A DNA stretch of 64,000 nt. Origin: Nocardia transvalensis. GTDB taxonomy: Bacteria; Actinomycetota; Actinomycetes; Mycobacteriales; Mycobacteriaceae. The stretch covers positions 620,001 through 684,000 of the forward strand of contig NZ_JADLQQ010000003.1 of NCBI RefSeq assembly GCF_015477765.1. Direction: 5' to 3'. Below the pieces are notes generated by a model. The model saw nothing but the letters and a program-made list of their open reading frames with translations, did no database searches and was not told the DNA's origin. A program made the position numbers and the translations under genes. Numbering within the stretch: the first letter of the stretch is position 1; every line of letters starts with the position of its first letter. Of this stretch, positions 38,827 through 46,772 are shown one piece after another.

Positions 38827-39864
38827 GTGCCCATCGCGACTCCGGAGGTCTACGCCGAGATGCTCGGTCGGGCCAAAGAGAACTCCTTCGCCTTTCCCGC
38901 GATCAACTGCACGTCGTCGGAGACGATCAATGCGGCGATTCGCGGCTTCGCCGAGGCCGGTAGTGACGGCATCATCCAGTTCTCCACCGGCGGTGCCGAA
39001 TTCGGCTCCGGCCAGGGGGTGAAGGATATGGTGACCGGTGCCGTCGCGCTGGCGGAGTTCGCGCACGTGGTGGCCGCCAAGTACGACGTCACCATCGCCC
39101 TGCACACCGACCACTGCCCCAAGGACAAGCTGGACGGTTTCGTCCGCCCGCTGCTGGCCATCTCGCAGGAGCGGGTCAAGGCCGGGCAGCAGCCGCTGTT
39201 CCAGTCGCACATGTGGGACGGTTCGGCCATCCCGATCGACGAGAACCTCGAGATCGCGAAGGAACTGCTGAAGCAGACCTCGGCGGCCAACATCATTCTC
39301 GAGGTCGAGATCGGTGTCGTCGGCGGCGAGGAGGACGGCGTCGAGAACGCCATCAACGAGAAGCTCTACACCTCGCCGCAGGACTTCGAGAAGACCATCG
39401 ACGCCCTCGGCGCCGGTGAGAACGGCAAGTACCTGCTGGCCGCCACCTTCGGCAACGTGCACGGTGTCTACAAGCCGGGCAATGTGAAGCTGCGCCCGGA
39501 GGTGCTGGCCGAGGGGCAGCGTGTCGCCGCCGCCAAGCTGGGTCTGTCCGAGGGTGCCAAGCCGTTCGATTTCGTCTTCCACGGCGGCTCGGGCTCGCTG
39601 AAGTCGGAGATCGAGGATTCGCTGCGCTACGGCGTGGTGAAGATGAACGTCGACACCGACACCCAGTACGCCTTCACCCGCCCGATCGCCGCGCACATGT
39701 TCTCCAACTACGACGGCGTGCTGAAGATCGACGGCGAGGTCGGCAACAAGAAGGTCTACGACCCGCGCAGCTACCTGAAGAAGGCCGAGTCCAATATGGC
39801 CGCCCGCGTGGTCGAGGCCTGCAACGACCTGAAGTCCGCAGGCAAGTCGGTCAGCGCGAAGTGA
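38827..39864 (+). CDS. fba: Class II fructose-bisphosphate aldolase
   Basis: 345 residues from GTG 38827 (GGAGGT upstream). Zinc-binding His in LHTDHC and GNVHGVY and in FHGGSGS, catalytic Asp in the same HTDHC motif, Glu ligand in ILEVEIGVVGGEEDG. It cleaves fructose-1,6-bisphosphate into DHAP and G3P; class II is the main glycolytic/gluconeogenic form in mycobacteria (Rv0363c). Strongly optimised codons. A GC-rich hairpin lies 7 nt after the stop. Confidence 0.97.
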   Translation: MPIATPEVYAEMLGRAKENSFAFPAINCTSSETINAAIRGFAEAGSDGIIQFSTGGAEFGSGQGVKDMVTGAVALAEFAHVVAAKYDVTIALHTDHCPKDKLDGFVRPLLAISQERVKAGQQPLFQSHMWDGSAIPIDENLEIAKELLKQTSAANIILEVEIGVVGGEEDGVENAINEKLYTSPQDFEKTIDALGAGENGKYLLAATFGNVHGVYKPGNVKLRPEVLAEGQRVAAAKLGLSEGAKPFDFVFHGGSGSLKSEIEDSLRYGVVKMNVDTDTQYAFTRPIAAHMFSNYDGVLKIDGEVGNKKVYDPRSYLKKAESNMAARVVEACNDLKSAGKSVSAK

Positions 39865-39871
39865 TGTGAGT

Positions 39872-39909
39872 GTCCCTGCGGCCGACGAAGTCCCCGTCGG
39901 CGCAGGGAC
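39872..39909 (+). terminator. Terminator hairpin after fba
   Basis: GTCCCTGCGGCCGACG pairs with CGTCGGCGCAGGGAC (one bulged G) around a short loop. No T-tract. It begins 7 nt after the fba stop. Confidence 0.75.
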
Positions 39910-39950
39910 CACATATTGCATACGAACGCACCGACTGATTTCGTGGGTAC

Positions 39951-41189
39951 ATGGGTAACTCGTCGGGTACGCCCGAAACTGGTCATGCACTGAACGCAGG
40001 ACCTGAACGCGACCTTCGCGGCACCCAACTGGTACGGCCTGAAGGCGCGGGGAGGCGGGACAGCGACCCGGTTCTGGATGTGCGGGTGCTCGGCCCGGTG
40101 CAATTGCTGGTCGGGGATCGACCTGTCCCCGTGGGCGGGCCCAAACCGCGGGCACTGCTGGCCGCGCTCATCGTGAATCGCCGCCGCGCGGTGTCCTCCC
40201 CGGCGCTGGCCGACATCGTGTGGAACGAGCAGCCGCCGGACTCCTATCAGGCCAGTCTGCAGGTGTTCGTCTCGAATATCCGCAAGGCCCTGCGCAATTC
40301 GGGGGTCGATCCGGCGGCTGTGCTGCGCACCGAGGCCTCCGGGTACCGGCTCGAGATCCCGGACGAGGCCTGCGATCTGGGTCGTTTCGAGGCCGCCCGG
40401 CGTGCCGGGGCCGAGGCCGCCGCGGCCGGTGCGCACGAGCAGGCCTCGCGCCTGTTCGCCACGGCATTGGCGGAATGGAACGGGAAGGCGCTCGACGATC
40501 TGTCGGGCCTGCAGTTCGCCGACACCTTCGCCACCGCGATGGACGAGGAGCGGCTGCTGGTCGCCTCCGCCCGCATCGATGCCGAAATCGCCTGTGGCCG
40601 TGCCTCCTCGGTGGTCGGCGAGCTGACGGCGATGACGACCGAACATCCGCTGCGGGAACCGCTGTGGGCGCAGCTGATCACCGCGCTGTACCTGTCCGGC
40701 CGCCAGGCCGACGCCCTGGAGGCGTGCCGCCGCGTGCGTACGGTGCTCGCCGACGAGCTGGGCATCGATCCCGGCCCGGCGCTGATCGAGCTCGAGAAGC
40801 GGGTGCTGCGGCAGGAGCCGCTCAACACCATGGAGATCGCCCAGGCCGAGCGGCTGGCCAAGGCGATGACCGAGACCGTGACCGAGGTGCCGCGCTCGGC
40901 GCGCGGTGGGCGGCTGCGGCTGCCGGACGGCCGTATCGCGCCGATTCCCAAGGGCGGCATGAAGATCGGCCGCATGACCGATAACGATCTGGTGCTCGAC
41001 GACCCGAAGGTCAGCCGCTACCACGCGCATATCTGGCCGAGCCGGGCCGGGCTGCTGATCAAGGATCTGCACTCGGCCAACGGCATCTACGTCAACGAGC
41101 AGCAGATCGACAGCGGCGCCATGCTCACCGACGGCGACATCGTGCGCATCGGTGCGACGGTGCTGCGCTTCGAGGCCGACAGCGAGTAG
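39951..41189 (+). CDS. EmbR-like SARP/BTAD regulator with C-terminal FHA domain
   Basis: 412 residues. A disordered N-terminus (1-40), SARP winged helix (DVRVLGPVQLLVGDRPVPVGGPKPRALLAALIVNRR...), BTAD tetratricopeptide domain (~125-280), a basic linker, and an FHA domain (~320-405) with GRMTDNDLVLDD, SRYHAHIW and SANGIYVNE. EmbR of mycobacteria has this exact domain order, is phosphorylated by PknH and activates embCAB; the FHA pocket here (Arg, Ser, His, Asn) is intact, so phospho-Thr binding is expected. No kinase gene is adjacent. I cannot tell EmbR from EmbR2-type paralogues by reading. Confidence 0.83.
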   Translation: MGNSSGTPETGHALNAGPERDLRGTQLVRPEGAGRRDSDPVLDVRVLGPVQLLVGDRPVPVGGPKPRALLAALIVNRRRAVSSPALADIVWNEQPPDSYQASLQVFVSNIRKALRNSGVDPAAVLRTEASGYRLEIPDEACDLGRFEAARRAGAEAAAAGAHEQASRLFATALAEWNGKALDDLSGLQFADTFATAMDEERLLVASARIDAEIACGRASSVVGELTAMTTEHPLREPLWAQLITALYLSGRQADALEACRRVRTVLADELGIDPGPALIELEKRVLRQEPLNTMEIAQAERLAKAMTETVTEVPRSARGGRLRLPDGRIAPIPKGGMKIGRMTDNDLVLDDPKVSRYHAHIWPSRAGLLIKDLHSANGIYVNEQQIDSGAMLTDGDIVRIGATVLRFEADSE

Positions 41190-41192
41190 GCA

Positions 41193-41522
41193 CTACCCCT
41201 CCCAGGGCTCGCAGGCCATGCCGTTGCCGTTGGCGTCCAGTTGCACCCGATATCCCGGCTGGCTGGAATACAGCGGCGCCACACCGGCCGCGATCATATC
41301 GGTGCAGGTGGCGTAGTACGGATACGCGGTCGACCGCTCCGAGTCGGCGGGCGGTCTCTGCCACTCACCATCGCTGTCGACCGTCCAGCCGGAACCACCC
41401 GCACTGGGTGCCGCGCTGGAATCGGGGGTGGCCGCGGCCATCGGGGCCGCGACGGTGCCGGCGGCCAGCAGCCCGGCGGCGGCAACGGCCGGCCCGAGGC
41501 GGCGAATATGTGAAATTTTCAC
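41193..41522 (-). CDS. Secreted excalibur-domain protein
   Basis: 109 residues from GTG 41522. Signal peptide MKISHIRRLGPAVAAAGLLAAG... with cleavage near AAATPDSS. The C-terminal excalibur calcium-binding domain contains CTDMIAAGVAPLYSSQPGY and LDANGNGMACEPW (DXDXNG-like loop with conserved Cys pair). Probably extracellular, calcium-binding; role unknown. Convergent with the EmbR-like gene. Confidence 0.82.
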   Translation of the reverse strand: MKISHIRRLGPAVAAAGLLAAGTVAAPMAAATPDSSAAPSAGGSGWTVDSDGEWQRPPADSERSTAYPYYATCTDMIAAGVAPLYSSQPGYRVQLDANGNGMACEPWEG

Positions 41523-41748
41523 GGCGACAATCCTGTTCGGTCTCTCTCGAACGCCTGCCTCACCGCACGCCGAGGTGAATTCGAACGTTCGTCCCCACTG
41601 TAGGCGCGGTATCTGAGAGGGCCCACAGGAATTTCGGTACGCGGCACCCGTGCGAAATGTCACGAGTTGTCGGGTTCGTGCCGGTAGTGTCGGCGCGGGT
41701 GGGGTGGCAAGCACAATCCGCAGATCACCGATATCGAAGGGTTGGAGT

Positions 41749-43212
41749 ATGGCCATGCGGCTGCTGGCCGCCGTCGGGGCGGTCGTCGTCGGCGCCGGAG
41801 CGCTGACGGGTGCCCAGTATTCGCCCGCGGTCGCCGAACCGGGTTCCGTCACAGCAGTTCCGGGCGTCGGCCCCTGTCCGGCCGATCCGGTGCCGACCCA
41901 TGCCGCGCTGGTGCCCGAGACACTCGAGGTGCCGGTCCCGTATCCGGTGGTCACCGTCGACCCCGGCCCGCCGCCGTCCACACCCCCGGTGCGCACCCCG
42001 GTGGAATTGCCGCTCGACCCGTGCGTCAATCCGTGCCCGGACCTCACCGATGTTCCCGACCCGCCGCCCAGTGTGTTGAATCGACTAGGGCTACCCGAGT
42101 TGCTGCTCAATCCCAAGCCGTTCTTCTTCGCACTGCCGCCGGGGCCGTCACCGGACCCGGTTTCCCCGGCGCCGCTGCACGTGGATCCGCCGACCGAGCC
42201 CGCCGCGCGCGTCGCCGCCCGGCCCGCGCCGCGCGTGCGCGAGGTGCGCGAGGTCGCCAAGCTCACCGGCGCCAATTCGATCAACCGCACCGACAAGCGC
42301 TGGCAGGTGTACGGCACCGACCTCGGCATCATGTGGGAGAGCGCGCCGGGTGAGATCGCCATGGCATTCGGCGATACCGTGGGCGTCGGCTTCCATCCGC
42401 CCGGCGGTATGGGCGGGGATTGGCGCAGTAATCTGCTGGCCTTCAGCAGCAATCGCGATCTGAGCCAGGGCGTCGTTTTCGATCGCATGGTGACCGACGA
42501 CCGCTGTCACGCCGCCGAGGTGCTGCCCAGCCGCAAGATGGACAATATCGAGATCACCACGATTCCGACTTCCGGATTCGCGCTGGGGGACCGGCAATAC
42601 CTGAGCTATATGTCGATTCGCACCTGGAACAGCATGCCGGGCACATTCTTCACCAATTACGGCGGCATCGCCTATTCCGACGATCACGGCCAAACCTGGA
42701 CCAAGGATCCGCACGCGCGCTGGGACAATATTTTCGGTGTCTCGAATTTCCAGGTGGGCGCCATGGTTCCGCAGGGCGACTACGTGTACATGTTCGGCAC
42801 TCCCAATACCCGCCTGGGCTCGGTGGGTCTGGCGCGGGTGCCGAAGGATTCGGTACTCAACACCTCGGCCTACCAGTACTGGCAGAACGGCAGTTGGACT
42901 CCGGTCGGCGGTGCCGCCTCGGCGACTCCGATCGTGGACGGGCCCGCCGGCGAACTGTCGGTGCGCTACGACGCGGCGCGCGGGGTGTGGCAGATGACCT
43001 ATCTCGACACCGCGAAGGCGGCAATCGTCATGCGGGAGGCCGATTCACCGCAGGGCATGTGGTCCGACAGCACCCCGCTGGTGACGGTGGCGCAGTACGC
43101 CGAGCTGTACGGCGGCTTCATCCATCCGTGGTCCACCGGATCGGATCTGTATTTCACCATCAGCACCTGGAGCGACTACAACGTCTACCTGATGCACGCC
43201 GAGCTGGGCTGA
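41749..43212 (+). CDS. Secreted DUF4185 protein (possible GH183-type arabinan hydrolase)
   Basis: 487 residues from ATG 41749 (TTGGAG upstream). A hydrophobic signal sequence (MAMRLLAAVGAVVVGAGALTGAQY), a ~110-residue Pro-rich linker with Cys pairs (PCVNPCPDLTD), then a five-bladed-propeller-like DUF4185 domain (~150-480: GTDLGIMWE, MAFGDTVGVGFH, SWNS...GIAYSDDHGQTW, YVYMFGTPNTR). Some DUF4185 members are GH183 endo-D-arabinanases; in a mycolate organism that would mean arabinogalactan or LAM turnover. The catalytic residues were not checked. Two strong hairpins follow the stop. Confidence 0.78.
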   Translation: MAMRLLAAVGAVVVGAGALTGAQYSPAVAEPGSVTAVPGVGPCPADPVPTHAALVPETLEVPVPYPVVTVDPGPPPSTPPVRTPVELPLDPCVNPCPDLTDVPDPPPSVLNRLGLPELLLNPKPFFFALPPGPSPDPVSPAPLHVDPPTEPAARVAARPAPRVREVREVAKLTGANSINRTDKRWQVYGTDLGIMWESAPGEIAMAFGDTVGVGFHPPGGMGGDWRSNLLAFSSNRDLSQGVVFDRMVTDDRCHAAEVLPSRKMDNIEITTIPTSGFALGDRQYLSYMSIRTWNSMPGTFFTNYGGIAYSDDHGQTWTKDPHARWDNIFGVSNFQVGAMVPQGDYVYMFGTPNTRLGSVGLARVPKDSVLNTSAYQYWQNGSWTPVGGAASATPIVDGPAGELSVRYDAARGVWQMTYLDTAKAAIVMREADSPQGMWSDSTPLVTVAQYAELYGGFIHPWSTGSDLYFTISTWSDYNVYLMHAELG

Positions 43213-43224
43213 GCGGTACCGACC

Positions 43225-43261
43225 GGCGCGCCGAGCTTTCCCCTCGATAGCTCGGCGCGCC
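43225..43261. terminator. Hairpin 1 after the DUF4185 gene
   Basis: GGCGCGCCGAGCT and AGCTCGGCGCGCC, perfect 13-bp stem, 11-nt loop, 12 nt after the stop. Confidence 0.75.
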
Positions 43262-43267
43262 GTGGGG

Positions 43268-43310
43268 TTCCGATACCGGGAGCGACCACGTCCAGCTCCC
43301 GGTATCGGAA
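43268..43310. terminator. Hairpin 2, convergent side
   Basis: TTCCGATACCGGGAGC pairs perfectly (16 bp) with GCTCCCGGTATCGGAA around an 11-nt loop, 6 nt after hairpin 1 and 10 nt before the stop of the convergent small gene. The pair likely blocks transcription from both sides. Confidence 0.75.
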
Positions 43311-43320
43311 GCTGGAGCGG

Positions 43321-43512
43321 TCAGCCGGATTCGAAGCCGAGCAGCGTCAATTCGTGCTCGAGGCAGGAGGCGGCGTAGTGGTTGCCTTCGGCGTGCAATC
43401 GGGTAATGCGATCGACAACGGCCCCGATGCCGTGGGTCTTGACAACCTGGCGAAGGTCGTGCGGACCTCGTCCTGATATCGCGCTGTCGGGCAGATGCTG
43501 CTGTACTTTCAT
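43321..43512 (-). CDS. Small hypothetical protein
   Basis: 63 residues from ATG 43512, with AGGG upstream. Sequence MKVQQHLPDSAISGRG then a helical stretch (LRQVVKTHGIGAVVDRITRLHAEGNHYAASCLEHELTLLGF). No recognised domain. Coding potential is supported by amphipathic helix pattern and by the hairpin after the stop; the frame continues upstream but with no start signal. Unknown function. Confidence 0.45.
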   Translation of the reverse strand: MKVQQHLPDSAISGRGPHDLRQVVKTHGIGAVVDRITRLHAEGNHYAASCLEHELTLLGFESG

Positions 43513-43716
43513 CGCTGATGACCCTCCACCATGCACAACCGAAAGCCACCCTGAAATGGGGATTTCTGCTTCCGGGCGTGGGAGTCGCTCACCAGCCGGT
43601 GCAAGTGGAAGTTTATCACGCGGCATCCAAGCCGCGTAGCTGCCCCCAAAACTATTGGGGCGCAGCATATGCCGTGCGCTTTATCGGTCGAACTCGGAGT
43701 GACTAGGCTTTCGGTT

Positions 43717-44661
43717 ATGCATCTGCCGCGATGTTGGGTCGGCATCGACGTTGTCGGAACCCGACTGCACGGGGAGATCTTCGTCCATTCCGCGGGGGCA
43801 CAGCGAGTGGCCCGGCCGCTGCGCCGGGTCGCTTCCCGGCTGGGGTTCGACCGGGAGGGCGAGCGGCTGTTCACCCACATCGCCGAGCGAGCGCTGGCGG
43901 GCGGCGCAGTGGAGGGCACCTGCTCCGAGTCGGGAATCGAGTGCCGTGTGCACTGGATCATGGCAGCCGACGACACGCCGGTCGGCCTGATTCTGTGGGT
44001 TGCGCCGCCGCCGATCGCGCCGCGCCCCGTCTACAACTGCGGGATGCTGGACGTTGAGCGCGTCACCACCCGCACCACCGGCGACGGCGTCGGCCTCATC
44101 GGCGACGGCCGCCGCCCGGGGGAGGAACGGCCCGTCCGGGATCTGCTGCGCTGGATGAATCCGGACGACGCTCCGCATTTCGTCAGCATGTACTACGACG
44201 TGCTGACCGGGGAGGAGGGCACTGTCGCGGAGGCGTACTGGTCCGTGCAACCGGCTGGGAAGGACTGGATCCACTTCTGGACGGCCGCCGTTCTCGGCCC
44301 ACCCGGCCCCGATCGCCGCATCGTCTACGCACTCACCGTGCAGCTGCCCCATCGCGACTTCGACACCAGGCTGGGCAATCTCGTTCGCTATACGAATGCG
44401 ACCCTGGTGCTGGTCGAGGCGAGCAACAAGATCACCGTGACCTCCGCCGGTGAGCTCGCACCGCTGGACGAGGACCGTCTCGCCCAGGTGCTCGCTCAGA
44501 TCGATATCGACGGCATCGCGGCCGCTCCCTCCGGAGCCCCGGTCGAGCACGCCATCACGATCGATCAGGATCCCTTCCTGGCAGCGGCATTCCCCCTGTC
44601 GAACGTCCAGAAACGCCCCGCCCCGGTGGTGATCCTGCTGGTCCCTCGGCCGGCCGGCTGA
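43717..44661 (+). CDS. Rv3651-like protein (PAS/GAF-like sensor fold)
   Basis: 314 residues from ATG 43717. Two repeated sensor-like halves: WVGIDVVGTRLHGEIF...GTCSESGIECRVHWIMAADDTPVGLILWV and MNPDDAPHFVSMYYDVLTGEEGTVAEAYWSVQPAGKDWIHFWTAAV, then a C-terminal part. This pattern is like the Rv3651-type family of mycobacteria (DUF5593), of unknown biochemical role. The similarity is moderate. Convergent with the methyltransferase, 6 bp between stops. Confidence 0.55.
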   Translation: MHLPRCWVGIDVVGTRLHGEIFVHSAGAQRVARPLRRVASRLGFDREGERLFTHIAERALAGGAVEGTCSESGIECRVHWIMAADDTPVGLILWVAPPPIAPRPVYNCGMLDVERVTTRTTGDGVGLIGDGRRPGEERPVRDLLRWMNPDDAPHFVSMYYDVLTGEEGTVAEAYWSVQPAGKDWIHFWTAAVLGPPGPDRRIVYALTVQLPHRDFDTRLGNLVRYTNATLVLVEASNKITVTSAGELAPLDEDRLAQVLAQIDIDGIAAAPSGAPVEHAITIDQDPFLAAAFPLSNVQKRPAPVVILLVPRPAG

Positions 44662-44667
44662 GCGGGC

Positions 44668-45348
44668 TCAGGTCCGCTTGGGTGTGCGGGCCGTCCACAG
44701 CGCGACCGAGCCCACGGTGTCGACCTGGACCGTGCCGAATGACCGTTCGAGGGCGGCGATCAGGCCGTCGAGGTCGTCGTCCCGATTGTGGAAGACGCCG
44801 CGGTCGTTGAACGATGCCTGGACGGCACGGCTGAGGCGCGTATGGGGAACCCCGTGGGCCAGGATGGTCGCCCCGAAGAACACCCCGTCGTCGGCCGTGG
44901 CGTCGGCGATGTGCCGGAAGGCGACACCCTTGCTGTCCCAGCCGCCGGGCACACAGTGCATGAGCAGGCTGGTCGCTACCGAGGTGTAGCGGCGATCGAC
45001 CGGCAGCGGATGCAGCACGCTGCCCACCCGGGTCACCGCTTCGATGCCGCGGCGGCGTAGGCGGCGGCTCGCCATATCGAGTGGATGCGGATTCAGATCC
45101 GCCAGCGTCACCTTCGGATGGGCGACCGGGTAGCAGGCGTGCCGCAGATGCCAGCCGGTGCCGGGCCCGATGTCGAGATGGTCGGCCGAGACGTTGCCAT
45201 CGTAGAGCCGCCGCAGATTTCTTGTGGGACAACGCCATACGAAGCTGTTGTTGAATCCCAGCACGCAAATGTCATAGGCCCTGAGGAGAAGAGGGGAGTA
45301 CGCGCGTGCGCCGTCGAACTCGTCCTTGCTGATATCGATCGATCCCAT
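44668..45348 (-). CDS. Class I SAM-dependent methyltransferase
   Basis: 226 residues from ATG 45348. Motif I DIGPGTGWHLRHACY, then the acidic loop ADLNPHPLDMA and motif IV-like ATSLLMHCVPGGW. The Rossmann methyltransferase fold is clear; substrate unknown. A C-terminal region with NDRGVFHNRDDDLDGL may bind substrate. A short sequence upstream (45440-45465) resembles one upstream of the 43717 gene. Confidence 0.82.
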   Translation of the reverse strand: MGSIDISKDEFDGARAYSPLLLRAYDICVLGFNNSFVWRCPTRNLRRLYDGNVSADHLDIGPGTGWHLRHACYPVAHPKVTLADLNPHPLDMASRRLRRRGIEAVTRVGSVLHPLPVDRRYTSVATSLLMHCVPGGWDSKGVAFRHIADATADDGVFFGATILAHGVPHTRLSRAVQASFNDRGVFHNRDDDLDGLIAALERSFGTVQVDTVGSVALWTARTPKRT

Positions 45349-45531
45349 TACCGGTGACTCCGTGTGAGGCGAGTATGGCCGAAACCCCCGCACACTGCTT
45401 GGGGGTGACCGGACGAGAAGCCGGTCGGCATCTGCATCCGGCGCGGGAGTCGCTCACCGACCGGTGCGGCTCTCGAAGCATACCGGCGATGGGTAGTCCC
45501 CGCCCCCCGAACGGCGAACGAGACCCCGCGG

Positions 45532-46572
45532 CTAGGACAACCGAACCTGAGCTATGGCGCGTCCGAACAGCTTCTTGCCGACCGAGGTTCCGCCCAGCAG
45601 GACGGTGGCGGTGCGGCGCTCGGGATCGAGTGATTTGATCCGGGCGTTGAATTCGATCTCCGCCGGGCTCATCGGCTCGACCGGAACGAATCCGGCGAAA
45701 CGCACGCTGTAGGTTTCGATGGCCGTCGGATCGCCCAGCCAGGACGTGAGATAGTCCGCGCCCAGGCCCATGGTCAGCATGCCGTGCGCCACCACCGTCG
45801 GCAGGCCCGCCAATTCGGCGGCGCGATCGCTGAAGTGGATCGGGTTCGCGTCGCCGGAGACTCCGGCGTAGTTCACCAGATCACCGCGGGTGAGCGTGCG
45901 GGTGGCGGCGGGCAGCTGGTCGCCGACCGACACATCGTCGAAGTCCGGCATCGTGTGAACCACTGTGTCCCTGCGTGATTCGGCCAGATCCGGGGCGTCG
46001 GTGGCCTGCTCGGCCGAGATCGGGATCAGCACCTCGGGATCGTGCGTGGCTTCCCGTCGATGCATGACCAGGCCCTCGACCAGCCGCACGATATCCGGGT
46101 CGACCTCCTGGCCCAGCCGCGCCACGATCGTGGTGGTGGCCACCTGGATCACCGCGCCCTGCTCATCGGTGAGAGTGGCCTTCACGGCGATGAAGTCGTT
46201 GCCGCGCATCCGGCGAATCGACTCGATCTCCGCCTCCATGTTGATCCGGTCCCCGGCCAGGATGGGGCGGTGGATCTCGAAAACCTGGTCGGTCTGCAGG
46301 ATCTGGGACAGGTCGTAGTCGGTGAGCACCGTATCGAGTAGCGCCTGGGTGGTGATCCCGCCGATCACCGACGCGAAGGTCGGGGGTGCGACGATGGCGT
46401 CGCAGCCGAGTTTGCCCGCATCGGGCTCGTAACGGTGTGCCGGATGGTTGTTCTGTACCGCCCGCGCAAATTCGCGGATCTTTTCCCGCCCGACCTCGTA
46501 GTGGTCATGGACCCGGTAATGCCGACCGGCCAGTGCCGTGGATGCCGGCGCATCGGGTGCCAGCTCCGGCAT
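45532..46572 (-). CDS. Fused HadA/HadB-type (3R)-hydroxyacyl-ACP dehydratase
   Basis: 346 residues from ATG 46572 (AGGGAGCAAGGGAT upstream). Two hot-dog domains: N-terminal FAS1-type half (~20-160; HYEVGREKIREFARAVQNNHPAHR, APPTFASVIGG) without the hydratase catalytic pair, and C-terminal MaoC half (~205-345) with the hydratase-2 Asp-His motif in GDANPIHFSDRAAELAGLPTVVAHG. In mycobacteria HadA and HadB are separate FAS-II subunits for mycolate elongation; here they are one protein. The product name follows this layout. Confidence 0.83.
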   Translation of the reverse strand: MPELAPDAPASTALAGRHYRVHDHYEVGREKIREFARAVQNNHPAHRYEPDAGKLGCDAIVAPPTFASVIGGITTQALLDTVLTDYDLSQILQTDQVFEIHRPILAGDRINMEAEIESIRRMRGNDFIAVKATLTDEQGAVIQVATTTIVARLGQEVDPDIVRLVEGLVMHRREATHDPEVLIPISAEQATDAPDLAESRRDTVVHTMPDFDDVSVGDQLPAATRTLTRGDLVNYAGVSGDANPIHFSDRAAELAGLPTVVAHGMLTMGLGADYLTSWLGDPTAIETYSVRFAGFVPVEPMSPAEIEFNARIKSLDPERRTATVLLGGTSVGKKLFGRAIAQVRLS

Positions 46573-46708
46573 ATCCCTTGCTCCCTGCTCAAGCTCTTAC
46601 TGTGTAAACCCCGGCGCGGCCAGGTTCGCCCGATAGTTCCGAACGGAATGATTTGGCCCGCGAGTCCGGGACATGCTACCGACGGTCCCGGACCGGTGAC
46701 CAGCTGTC

Positions 46709-46766
46709 TGTGATGTTCATCGCGCGGCGGGCCGTGGGTGTGACACCCCTGGCGATGAACATCACA
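46709..46766. terminator. Nested hairpin after the Pro-rich membrane protein gene
   Basis: TGTGATGTTCATCGC and GCGATGAACATCACA pair over 15 bp with an inner GGGTGT/ACACCC stem in the loop. It lies 6 nt after the stop of the 46773-50597 gene, in the hadAB upstream region. The plan (long outer arm, inner hairpin) resembles the 7934/55604/63929 family but the sequence is unrelated. Confidence 0.7.
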
Positions 46767-46772
46767 TCGGCC

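Noticed and set aside
41193..42488. 431-codon minus-strand frame extending the excalibur protein upstream
   Set aside because: The extension is antisense to the DUF4185 gene and rich in Gly/Ser shadow; GTG 41522 gives a clean signal peptide.
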